From: Palsa-1447 sp964509885
GTDB taxonomy: Bacteria > Verrucomicrobiota > Verrucomicrobiia > Opitutales > Opitutaceae
Direction of reading: 5' to 3'
Length of the DNA stretch: 64,000 nt
Assembly: GCA_964509885.1 (NCBI GenBank)
Contig: CAZDZL010000004.1
Span: forward strand, 49,993-113,992
The position numbers and the translations under genes were made by a program. Under the pieces are notes generated by a model that did no database searches, had not been told where the DNA came from, and saw nothing but the letters and a program-made list of their open reading frames with translations. Positions 51,088-57,972 of this stretch are shown one piece after another. The first letter of the stretch is position 1, and every line of letters starts with the position of its first letter.

Positions 51088-52958
51088 GGAAGCCTCTTGA
51101 AGAAGTTCTCGAGGTAGGCCGTCCGCGCCTTCTCGATCTCCTCCCGGCTCTTCGGCAGGACGTGGTCGGGCTGGGGCGTCGAGAGCACCTTCTGGCCCTC
51201 GCGGACCTCGACAAGCCTGCTGATGCGGGTCTCGGTGAGGATCCCCAGGCGCTCCGTCCTCACGGGCTCGAGGATGAAGTCCGGGCCCATGTCGTCGCCC
51301 TCGCGGATCGTCATCTTGCCCGTGTCGGCGTCTATCGTGTAGCGCTGGAAGACGAAGATGTTCGAGAACGTGTGCGTGCGCATGAAGAACGCCAGGTCCA
51401 CGCGCCGCTTCTGCGCCGACTCGACGGTCGTCGCCGTGACCTCGTCGGCGAGCCAGAGGATCGAGTCGTTGTCGATCGCCAGGTAGTCCTTGACCGGCTG
51501 GTCCGCGATGAACTTCCGGCGCCAGGCGGTCTCAAGGCCCGCCAGGTATTCCTGGTTGTAGGCGTGGGCGGCCATGGACGGCACGCCCTGCGCCAGGAGG
51601 CCGAGGAGCACGATCCCGAGGAGCGTCTTCACGACCGCCGGCTTGGGGAACTGCGGCAGGACCGCGAGGAGCGCGACCACCATCCAGAGGTGGGTCGGCA
51701 GGCTCAGGCGCCGGATGATCGCGTCGTCGAACTGCCCCCAGAAGTAGCACATCATGAGCCCGAGCTGGGCGGCGAAGCCAAAGGCGAAGAAGAGCGTCGA
51801 GACGGAGACCGGCGACTCCTTCGGGAGTGCCCGCAGCTTCTGGGCGGCGAGGAGGATGAAGAAGCCGAGGGCGAGGCAGCCGAGCGCCGAGAACACGTAG
51901 GAATTGGGCTGGTCCGTCGGCTTGCCGAAGAAGAAGCCGATCGCGTGGACCACGTTGTCCGGGACGTACTTCAGGGAGAAGGGCACGGTGTACCCGGGCT
52001 TGCTCTGGAGCTGCCACGCCGAGGCCCTCAGGCCGAAGATGCGGTTGTGGAGGGCGCAGTGGATCATGAGGAGCGGCAGCACCATCACGGGCCAGGTCAT
52101 GACCGCCCGGCCCTCCCGCCGCCACACCCAGAGGATGATCCCCGCCACGGGGAGGAGGAAGATGGCCGACTCGTAGCGGACCTGGGTCAGCAGCATCGCC
52201 GAGTAGCAGAAGGCCGTGAACGAATCGCCGTCCCGGCGCTCGACGAACCGGGCCCCAAGCAGGAGCGTCGAGAGGATCATCACCAGGTTCAGGAGCTCGA
52301 AGCCGCCCCCGGTCGCGTTCTGCGCCATGAGCGGCAGCCCGGCGAAGAGCGCGACCCCGAGCCAACCCGCCATGCGCCCCGCAAGCTTGCGGCCGAGCGT
52401 GTTCACCATCCCGAGGAAGATGAACGTGAGGATCGCGTTCAGCACGAAGGCGTTCTCGGCCCGGTAGCCCGTGAGGTCGTGCAGGAGGGACACGAGGAAC
52501 GGGAAGAAGAGCTGGCGCTTGTCCATGATGCCCTCGATGACCACGAAGGCGCCCTGGATGTCGCTCCCCCGGATGGGGGTCACGACATTGCGGCTCAGGT
52601 GCATGCTGAGCGACGTCCCGACGAGCATGACCTCGTCCATCACGATCTTGAACCCGAACGACTCGTGGACCATCAGCACCGTGCCCCCGACGGCCACGAC
52701 GGCCAGGGAGCCCCAGTCGAACCCGCGGGCGCCGCCGTCCCGCACCGCGGCGAGGTCGCCGCGGAACGTCGACCAGAGCGCCCGCACGAACAGGATGAAC
52801 GCCGCGAGGACGAACCAGTAGCCCGTGTCCGTGACGAGCGACATGGCGAACCGGTCGGGTATGAGGACGAACCCCGCCGCGGCCGAGACGGCCGAGACGG
52901 CGGCGAACATCCAGACCTTTCGGTCCTTGAGTGCGGGCGCCAGGGATTGACCGTTCAT
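51084..52958 (-). CDS. GT-C-like membrane protein, pilin-side paralogue B
   Basis: A 624-residue paralogue of the downstream gene. Shared features are the loop IVMDEVMLVGTSLSMHLSR, RQLFFPFLVSLLHDLTGYR, and LMAQNATGGGFELLNLVMI. It has about eleven helices and a ~120-residue C-terminal domain (YLAIDNDSILWLADEVTATT onward). The start at 52958 gives MNGQSLAPALKDRKVWMFAA; the longer frame to 53228 runs through the terminator and antisense of the pilin gene. It begins 82 bases past the pilin stop, behind a strong terminator, so it needs its own promoter or read-through. Confidence 0.8.
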   Translation of the reverse strand: MNGQSLAPALKDRKVWMFAAVSAVSAAAGFVLIPDRFAMSLVTDTGYWFVLAAFILFVRALWSTFRGDLAAVRDGGARGFDWGSLAVVAVGGTVLMVHESFGFKIVMDEVMLVGTSLSMHLSRNVVTPIRGSDIQGAFVVIEGIMDKRQLFFPFLVSLLHDLTGYRAENAFVLNAILTFIFLGMVNTLGRKLAGRMAGWLGVALFAGLPLMAQNATGGGFELLNLVMILSTLLLGARFVERRDGDSFTAFCYSAMLLTQVRYESAIFLLPVAGIILWVWRREGRAVMTWPVMVLPLLMIHCALHNRIFGLRASAWQLQSKPGYTVPFSLKYVPDNVVHAIGFFFGKPTDQPNSYVFSALGCLALGFFILLAAQKLRALPKESPVSVSTLFFAFGFAAQLGLMMCYFWGQFDDAIIRRLSLPTHLWMVVALLAVLPQFPKPAVVKTLLGIVLLGLLAQGVPSMAAHAYNQEYLAGLETAWRRKFIADQPVKDYLAIDNDSILWLADEVTATTVESAQKRRVDLAFFMRTHTFSNIFVFQRYTIDADTGKMTIREGDDMGPDFILEPVRTERLGILTETRISRLVEVREGQKVLSTPQPDHVLPKSREEIEKARTAYLENFFKRLP

Positions 52959-52977
52959 TCGAATTGGGGTTCGGGGC

Positions 52978-53011
52978 AAAAAAAAGCCGCCCACGTCACG
53001 CGGGCGGCTTT
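52978..53011 (-). terminator. Rho-independent terminator of the pilin gene
   Basis: A perfect 10-base stem, AAAGCCGCCC (52983-52992) with GGGCGGCTTT (53002-53011), and a nine-base loop. On the minus strand it is followed by an eight-U run (A run at 52978-52985). It lies 30 bases past the pilin stop and just before the start of the next gene. Confidence 0.92.
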
Positions 53012-53040
53012 GAACTTGAAGACAACGTCCCGAATGTCGA

Positions 53041-53394
53041 TTACGGGGAGTACGTGATCGTGCGCACGCCGGCGATGCTCGAGATCGTGATCGTCGTGCC
53101 CTGCGAGAAGCCCGCGGGATACGTCTCGTTCGCGACCGTGTTGAGCACCTTGACGTAGGAGGTCGGCCCGAGCAGGTCACTGATGATGACCGTCGAGACA
53201 CCGTTCTCCAGGTAGTACTGGTCAGCACCGGCCGAGAGCTGGCGGGCGTTGTTCAGAACCGCCTTGTCCTGCGAGTTGGTGCGGACCTTCTGGAACGCGG
53301 GAATCGCCATGGCGGCCAGGAGGCCGATGATGACTACCACGATCATGATTTCCACAAGGGTGAAGCCCTTGGTGTTGTTGCTATTGATTTTCAT
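53041..53394 (-). CDS. Type IV pilin/pseudopilin-like protein, copy 1
   Basis: A 117-residue protein with a class III signal. The prepilin peptidase site is Gly10-Phe11 in TKGFTLVEIMIVVVIIGLLA, and Glu5 of the mature chain (Glu15) is present. A short globular part follows (NSQDKAVLNNARQLSAGADQ, then YYLENGVSTVIISDLLGP). It contains no cysteine pair. It is nearly identical in sequence to copy 2, with about seven substitutions over the shared ~108 residues. Very short pseudopilins of this form are abundant in Verrucomicrobia and Planctomycetes and act in type II secretion or pilus-like assemblies. No assembly genes are in the window. A strong terminator follows. Confidence 0.92.
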   Translation of the reverse strand: MKINSNNTKGFTLVEIMIVVVIIGLLAAMAIPAFQKVRTNSQDKAVLNNARQLSAGADQYYLENGVSTVIISDLLGPTSYVKVLNTVANETYPAGFSQGTTITISSIAGVRTITYSP

Positions 53395-53612
53395 GTAGTG
53401 CCTATGTGTTTATTTATTTTATGTATTAACGACCTAGCGGACCAAAGACCTCTGGGATCCGCACGCTGACGATTCAAGAATTAGCCATATAGCCCATCAA
53501 GCCAAATTATACGGGAATACGTAGAACTGCGCACAGCGGTGGCTAGCGAAGCTCACAACTTATTAGACCGTATAGATTTAACCGGATCGGCGAGACGGCC
53601 AACCCTATGAAA
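53395..53612. other. AT-rich spacer between the two pilin genes
   Basis: About 218 bases with no supported gene. It is clearly more AT-rich than the surrounding DNA, with a TTATTTATTTTATGTATTAA tract just before copy 1. An ATTATA (TATAAT on the minus strand) lies at 53506-53511, but no good -35 was found. It presumably holds the promoter and leader of pilin copy 1. Confidence 0.5.
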
Positions 53613-53957
53613 TTACGGGGAATAGGTAATCGTACGCGACCCGGCGACGCTCGAGATCGTGATCGTCGTGCCCTGTGAGAAGCCCGTCGGATACGTTTCG
53701 TTCGCCACCGTGTTGAGTACCTTGATGTAGGACGTGGGCCCGAGCAGGTCGCTGATGATGACCGTCGAGACACCGTTTTCCAGGTAGTATTGATCGCTGG
53801 CGGCCGAAAGCTGCCGGGCGTTGTTCAGGACAGCCTTGTCCTGCGAGTTGGTTCGGACCTTCTGAAACGCCGGGATGGCCATCGACGCCAGTAGGCCGAT
53901 GATCACCACGACGATCATGATTTCAACGAGGGTGAAACCCTTGTTTTTATTGTTCAT
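53613..53957 (-). CDS. Type IV pilin/pseudopilin-like protein, copy 2
   Basis: A 114-residue pseudopilin. The cleavage site is Gly7-Phe8 (NKGFTLVEIMIVVVIIGLL) with mature Glu5 kept. Compared with copy 1 the N-terminal leader is shorter by three residues, and the changes include GAD to ASD, Val to Ile and Ala to Thr. A Shine-Dalgarno-like AAGGTG precedes the ATG, and a TATAAT promoter element lies 34 bases before it. It is upstream of copy 1 on the same strand. Confidence 0.92.
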   Translation of the reverse strand: MNNKNKGFTLVEIMIVVVIIGLLASMAIPAFQKVRTNSQDKAVLNNARQLSAASDQYYLENGVSTVIISDLLGPTSYIKVLNTVANETYPTGFSQGTTITISSVAGSRTITYSP

Positions 53958-53990
53958 GTTGCACCTTAACTTTATGTTTATTATCGTTTT

Positions 53991-54016
53991 ATTATATACG
54001 TGCCCAAAATTTGGGC
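53991..54016 (-). promoter_or_regulatory. Pilin copy 2 promoter with inverted repeat
   Basis: On the minus strand there is a perfect TATAAT at 53991-53996, 34 bases before the pilin start. Immediately upstream, where a -35 element would sit, is an inverted repeat GCCCAAA-A-TTTGGGC (54002-54016). No TTGACA-like -35 is present, so an activator or repressor binding at the repeat is plausible. The neighbouring leader is AT-rich. Confidence 0.5.
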
Positions 54017-54153
54017 GCTAGAACACTACCGTGGAGCGCCGATGCATTCAAGCTGCGAATGTGCAAACGGCTACGTAGTATTTGGTACGCCAAACGGGCG
54101 CACTCAACGGGCGTAAGGAGCCCATTCCGGCGGGCCTAGTGACAGCCCTGGGC

Positions 54154-54633
54154 CTACTTGGCCTTCTTCCCGCGCTTCGTCGCGACCTTCGCCTTCTTCA
54201 CCGGCCTTAGCGGCTTCTTTGCCGCCTTCTTGACCGGCTTCTTCTTCGCCGGGGGCGCCTTCTTCCCGGTCAGGAGCTCCGTGACCGAGATCTCGTCGCC
54301 GTCCCTCCAGAGATGCTCCAGCTTGTAGCGGGCCCTCTTCTCCGGGGTGAAGATGTGGACCATGACATCGAAGGCGTCCATGATGGCCCAGCCGCTCTCG
54401 CTGGCGGCGTCGGTGCCGACGATGCGCGCCTTCGCCGTGTCCAGGGCCTTCTCCAGCTCGACGCGCAGCGCGCGCACGTGCGGCTCCGACGTCGCCGTGG
54501 CAATGACCAGGTAGTTGGTGATGGAGGAGAGGTCGGTGACGTCGATGACGCGCAGGTCGCCCGCCTTCTTCTCATCGAGCGCGCGGCAGCACAGCCTCGC
54601 CAGCTCCAGGGAATCAGCTTTGTTCAGTTTCAA
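54154..54633 (-). CDS. rsfS: Ribosomal silencing factor RsfS with lysine-rich tail
   Basis: A 159-residue RsfS/RsfA-family protein that binds ribosomal protein uL14 and blocks subunit joining when translation is slowed. Core features are DLRVIDVTDLSSITNYLVIA, SGWAIMDAFDVMVHIFTPEK and YKLEHLWRDGDE. Residues ~124-159 form an added tail rich in Lys, Ala and Pro, longer than the usual ~110-residue protein and resembling histone H1-like tails. The TTG start overlaps the nadD stop (TTGA), as at mtnA, indicating coupled translation. Confidence 0.92.
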   Translation of the reverse strand: MKLNKADSLELARLCCRALDEKKAGDLRVIDVTDLSSITNYLVIATATSEPHVRALRVELEKALDTAKARIVGTDAASESGWAIMDAFDVMVHIFTPEKRARYKLEHLWRDGDEISVTELLTGKKAPPAKKKPVKKAAKKPLRPVKKAKVATKRGKKAK

Positions 54634-55217
54634 CTCTGTCCCCGATACAGGCCCTTGTCGCGGATGTAAACAATCGCCTTGTGCGGAATGAAGTAATCGA
54701 GGGAGAGGCTGCGCCTCGTCCGGTCGCGCAGCTCCGTCGAGCTGATGGCGAGAAGGTGCCCGTCGCAGCGGTGCAGCCGCAGGCCGGGGATGGTGGGCGC
54801 GGCCTTCACCGGGTAGCCCGGGCGCTCCAGGAAGATGAATTCGACGATCTTCGCCAACTCCCCTATGTCCTTCCAGAGGTGGAGCTGGGGCAGCTGGTCG
54901 CCCCCGATCACCCAGAAGAGGTCGTCCTTGGGGTAGAGCGACCGGAAGTGCCGCGCCGAGTCGATCGTATAGCTGACGCCCCCCTTCCTGAGCTCGAAGT
55001 CGGAGACCTCGAAGCGGGTGTCCCACTCGGTCGCGGCCCGGACCATCGCGAGTCGGTCTTCGGCCGACGACTGGCTCTCGGAGGGCTTGAGGGGCGCCTG
55101 GGCCGCCGGGACGATGACCAGGCGGTCCAGCCTGTGCTGCTCGAACGCGTCCTGGGCGGCAAGGAGGTGGCCAAAATGGACCGGGTCGAAGCTGCCGCCG
55201 AGGAATCCGATTTTCAC
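54630..55217 (-). CDS. nadD: Nicotinate-nucleotide adenylyltransferase
   Basis: A 195-residue enzyme of NAD synthesis that joins nicotinate mononucleotide and ATP to make deamido-NAD. Nucleotide-binding GGSFDPVHFGHLL (the HxGH-type motif) is at the N-terminus, and the C-terminal ISSTELRDR is the second ATP-phosphate motif. FWVIGGDQLPQLHLW matches the family. The start is a GTG at 55217. The nadD-rsfS order is a common bacterial arrangement, which supports both calls. Confidence 0.95.
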   Translation of the reverse strand: MKIGFLGGSFDPVHFGHLLAAQDAFEQHRLDRLVIVPAAQAPLKPSESQSSAEDRLAMVRAATEWDTRFEVSDFELRKGGVSYTIDSARHFRSLYPKDDLFWVIGGDQLPQLHLWKDIGELAKIVEFIFLERPGYPVKAAPTIPGLRLHRCDGHLLAISSTELRDRTRRSLSLDYFIPHKAIVYIRDKGLYRGQS

Positions 55218-55274
55218 GTGGGGGCGGCAACCCTGCCGACCCCCCCACCCCCCGGCAAGGCCAAATGCCTTCGC

Positions 55275-55346
55275 CTACGTGCGGTCCGAGGTGTCCCAGA
55301 AGACGAACATCATGATGGCCCCCAGGATGATGACGGGCGCCATCAT
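55275..55346 (-). CDS. Possible 23-residue membrane peptide
   Basis: A short frame starting MMAPVIILGAIMMFVFW and ending DTSDRT, with one hydrophobic helix, in the 257-base gap between nadD and the TetR gene. The frame is open further upstream with protein-like sequence but no usual start codon before a stop, so the true extent is unclear. No ribosome-binding site was evident. It may be chance. Confidence 0.22.
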   Translation of the reverse strand: MMAPVIILGAIMMFVFWDTSDRT

Positions 55347-55461
55347 GGCAGGAGCCCGGCCCCGGCGGGCAGGGAAGGTGCGGCGTGGGCCGCGTTCGTC
55401 AGTGGTCGTGATGTCTGCAAGATGAGGCTTGAAGGTAGCCCCTCACCGGACCATCATGCAA

Positions 55462-55473
55462 GCAAGTACTTGC
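55462..55473. promoter_or_regulatory. Palindromic operator GCAAGTACTTGC
   Basis: A perfect 12-base palindrome that ends two bases before the TTG start of the TetR gene. TetR dimers bind such palindromes and usually repress their own gene, so this is the likely autoregulatory site. Similar GCAAGTACTTGC-type sites are known for other TetR-family regulators. Confidence 0.65.
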
Positions 55474-55474
55474 A

Positions 55475-56080
55475 TTGAAGACCCCACCCCAGGTCTCACG
55501 CCGGCGCCCCCCGGCAAGGCAGCTTCTGCTCAGCGCAGCCGCACGCGTGTTCGCGCGCGACGGGCTCGAGGGCGCCACGACGCGGGCGATCGCGCGCGAG
55601 GCCGGCGTGAACGAGGTCACCCTCTTCAGGCAGTTCGGGACGAAGGAGCACCTGATCGAGGCCGTGGTCGGCAGCGCGTTCGGCCCCGCCCGGGCCGCGC
55701 GCGGCCCGGGACCCGGCGTCCACAGCCTGCGCGCGGACCTTGAGGCGTTCGCGGGGGCCTACGAGGGCCTCCTCGAGGCGAACCTGCCGCTCATCCGCAC
55801 GATGATCGGCGAGATTCACCGGCACGCCGTCTGCCAGCACCAGGCGCTCAAGGGGATCTTCTGGCCGATGCGCGCGGCCCTCGTGAAGCGGATCAGGCTC
55901 GCCTGCAGCAAGGGCGAGGCCAGGCCGGGGCTGGACCCCGCCGTCGCCGCCGACCTCTTCGCGGGCTCGATCCTGTCGTCCGTCCTTCGCAGGAACACGG
56001 CGATGAGGCGCAGCGAGTACACGCCGGCGGCCTACCGCGAGGCCTGCGTGGGCGTTTTCCTGAACGGCATCGCGGGCTGA
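55475..56080 (+). CDS. TetR/AcrR-family regulator
   Basis: A 201-residue transcriptional regulator. The N-terminal helix-turn-helix is seen in LLLSAAARVFARDGLEGATT and AIAREAGVNEVTLFRQFGTK, and the rest is the helical ligand/dimer domain. The start is a TTG (MKTPPQVSRRR) two bases after a perfect palindrome, the expected operator. The DoxX-like gene begins 71 bases downstream on the same strand and could be co-regulated. The ligand is unknown. Confidence 0.93.
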   Translation: MKTPPQVSRRRPPARQLLLSAAARVFARDGLEGATTRAIAREAGVNEVTLFRQFGTKEHLIEAVVGSAFGPARAARGPGPGVHSLRADLEAFAGAYEGLLEANLPLIRTMIGEIHRHAVCQHQALKGIFWPMRAALVKRIRLACSKGEARPGLDPAVAADLFAGSILSSVLRRNTAMRRSEYTPAAYREACVGVFLNGIAG

Positions 56081-56151
56081 GCGGCCTCCCCCGGAACCTA
56101 TTGCGTCCCCGTGCGTCCCTTCCTGAGCGGGGAGATGACCCCGATCGAACC

Positions 56152-56565
56152 ATGTGGAAAACCCGAGCGCAGGACATGCCCCTGACCAGGATCATTTTCC
56201 GGTGGATCCTCGCGGCGTTCTTCATCGTCTCGGGCATGAACCATTTCAGGATGCCCGCCATCTACATCGCGATGATCCCGCCCTGGCTGCCGTGGCCCGA
56301 GGGCCTGAACCTGATCGCGGGCGTCTGCGAGCTGATGGGCGGGATCGGCGTCCTCATTCCCTCCGTCAGGCTGGCGGCCGGATGGGGCCTGATCGCCCTC
56401 CTCGTCGCGGTCTTCCCGGCCAACCTCCACGTCGCCCTGGTCGGCCACATGCCGGGTTACGGCTTCTCGCCGGCGGCCCTCTGGCTGCGCCTCCCGCTCC
56501 AGGCCGTCCTCATCGCCTGGGTCGCGTGGGTCGCGATCCGCGACGAGCGCGGCCCCGCCCCCTGA
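56152..56565 (+). CDS. DoxX-like small membrane protein
   Basis: A 137-residue protein with four membrane helices, the DoxX/DoxX-like layout. Features are IIFRWILAAFFIVSGMNHFR at the start, LIAGVCELMGGIGVLIPSVR, ALLVAVFPANLHVALVGH and a final helix AVLIAWVAWVAIRDERG. Such proteins may link to quinone or thiol redox reactions. A later Met at 56176 is an alternative start. It follows the TetR gene on the same strand, which may control it. Confidence 0.85.
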   Translation: MWKTRAQDMPLTRIIFRWILAAFFIVSGMNHFRMPAIYIAMIPPWLPWPEGLNLIAGVCELMGGIGVLIPSVRLAAGWGLIALLVAVFPANLHVALVGHMPGYGFSPAALWLRLPLQAVLIAWVAWVAIRDERGPAP

Positions 56566-56688
56566 GGCGGGGCGGCCCCCGCGCGGGGCCAATTGGGCGT
56601 TGATTGGCGAAGGTGCGGTGCCTTGTGTGCTTCCCAAGGCCGTGGACTCGCCGCACCCATCCAACCCTTTGTCCCGCGCGGAACGCAC

Positions 56689-57972
56689 ATGAGGGGGTTC
56701 CTCGCGAGGAGGCTCTGCGCACCCGCGGCCCCGGGCCCTGCGGAGCGCGACCTGGCCCTCGAGGGGCTGCGGGGCATCTGCGCCTGCCTCGTGCTTTACG
56801 CGCACATGACCATACCCTCGCCAAGGCTCGACCCGGCCTACGCGCCCTCGCCCGTGTTCTGGTGGTTCAACCTCGGCTCGGTGGCGGTGCTCTTCTTCTT
56901 CGTCCTCAGCGGCTATGTCATCGGCCTCACGGTGCGGGCCCCCTTCTCCGGGCAGCAGGCGCGCGGCTACCTGGGACGCAGGCTGCTGCGGCTCGCCCCC
57001 GTCAACGCGGCGGCCGTCCTGCTGAGCTTCGCCCTTCTCCCGCGCACCGCGCCCGGCACCGTTCTCGGGAACCTCGCCTTCCTGCAGAACTTCAAGGCGT
57101 ATCCGCTCGGGTGGCACGTCGACATGATGACCGACAACCTGAACCTCTGGTCGCTCAACTTCGAGGCGCTGTACTACATCGCCTTCCTCGCGGTGTGGTG
57201 GCTGGCCCCGAGGCTCGGCTGGGTAGCGGGCCTGCTCTGCATCGCGGCCGCCGCCACCGCGCTTCCCGGAGACCACGTCTTGGCGTCCAGCTACGCATTC
57301 GGGGCGCTCTATTGGCTCGCGGGCCTCTCGGCGGCGTGGCTCGCGCCCAGGGAGGCGGCCCCGGGCAACTGGCCGAGCGCGATGCTCGCCGCAATGTCCA
57401 TCTGGTCGCTCGCGCCGCTCCAGAGGCTGCTTCTCCTGGCGCACGTGGCGGACCCCGTCGCGCCGATGCCCATGCCCTCGCTCCACAGGATTGACCAGCT
57501 CCCGTTCCTCCTCTGGCTGCTCCTGGCCGTCACCGGCCGCGGCGGCGCCTGGCAGAGGAGGCTCGGCTGGTTCTGCCTCGCGTGGGCGTCGGGGGCGGTC
57601 GTGCTCGGCCTCGTCGACGGTGGCGCCGCGGGCGGGCCCGGCGAGAGGGCGTTCTTCGCGGCTGCGATCGCGCTGGCGTGGATCCTCATGCGCTGGACGC
57701 CCAATCCCGCGGCGCTCGGGCGCCTTGCGCCCGTCGGGGCCATCTCCTTCGCGATCTACGCGGTGGCGTTTCCCATCGAGTTCGGGATCTTGGGCGTCGC
57801 GTGGCTGCCGTCGGGCACGGCGTGGAGCTACGCGCTTCGCGCCGCCATCCTCGTCGGGACGACCTTCGGCCTGGCGTGGGTGCTGGAGCGAAAGGTCCAG
57901 CCCGCCATCCGCCGGGCCCTCACGCCGGTTCGTCCGCAAGGCGAACCCGGCGCAGGCGCAGGGCGTTCGTGA
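56689..57972 (+). CDS. Acyltransferase 3 (OafA/YrhL-like) membrane protein
   Basis: A 427-residue acyltransferase-3 protein with about ten helices that would transfer acetyl or other acyl groups to sugars or lipids at the cell envelope. The first-helix motif EGLRGICACLVLYAHM with its essential His, NLGSVAVLFFFVLSGYVIG and RRLLRLAPVNAAAV (the R-x-x-R region) are visible. SLNFEALYYIAFLAV follows. The start at 56689 (MRGFLARRLCAPAA) is preferred. The last 53 bases overlap the convergent copper ATPase gene. It may O-acetylate glycans made in the neighbouring region. Confidence 0.88.
   Translation: MRGFLARRLCAPAAPGPAERDLALEGLRGICACLVLYAHMTIPSPRLDPAYAPSPVFWWFNLGSVAVLFFFVLSGYVIGLTVRAPFSGQQARGYLGRRLLRLAPVNAAAVLLSFALLPRTAPGTVLGNLAFLQNFKAYPLGWHVDMMTDNLNLWSLNFEALYYIAFLAVWWLAPRLGWVAGLLCIAAAATALPGDHVLASSYAFGALYWLAGLSAAWLAPREAAPGNWPSAMLAAMSIWSLAPLQRLLLLAHVADPVAPMPMPSLHRIDQLPFLLWLLLAVTGRGGAWQRRLGWFCLAWASGAVVLGLVDGGAAGGPGERAFFAAAIALAWILMRWTPNPAALGRLAPVGAISFAIYAVAFPIEFGILGVAWLPSGTAWSYALRAAILVGTTFGLAWVLERKVQPAIRRALTPVRPQGEPGAGAGRS

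Noticed and set aside
53395..53612. Possible remnant of a third pilin gene between the two copies
   Set aside because: No frame in this spacer resembles the pilin sequence, and the two leaders do not match one another.
53041..54016. Horizontal transfer of the AT-rich pilin region
   Set aside because: Only the spacers are AT-rich; the coding parts have near-normal composition, and there are no integrase, repeats or tRNA borders, so strong promoters are a simpler explanation.
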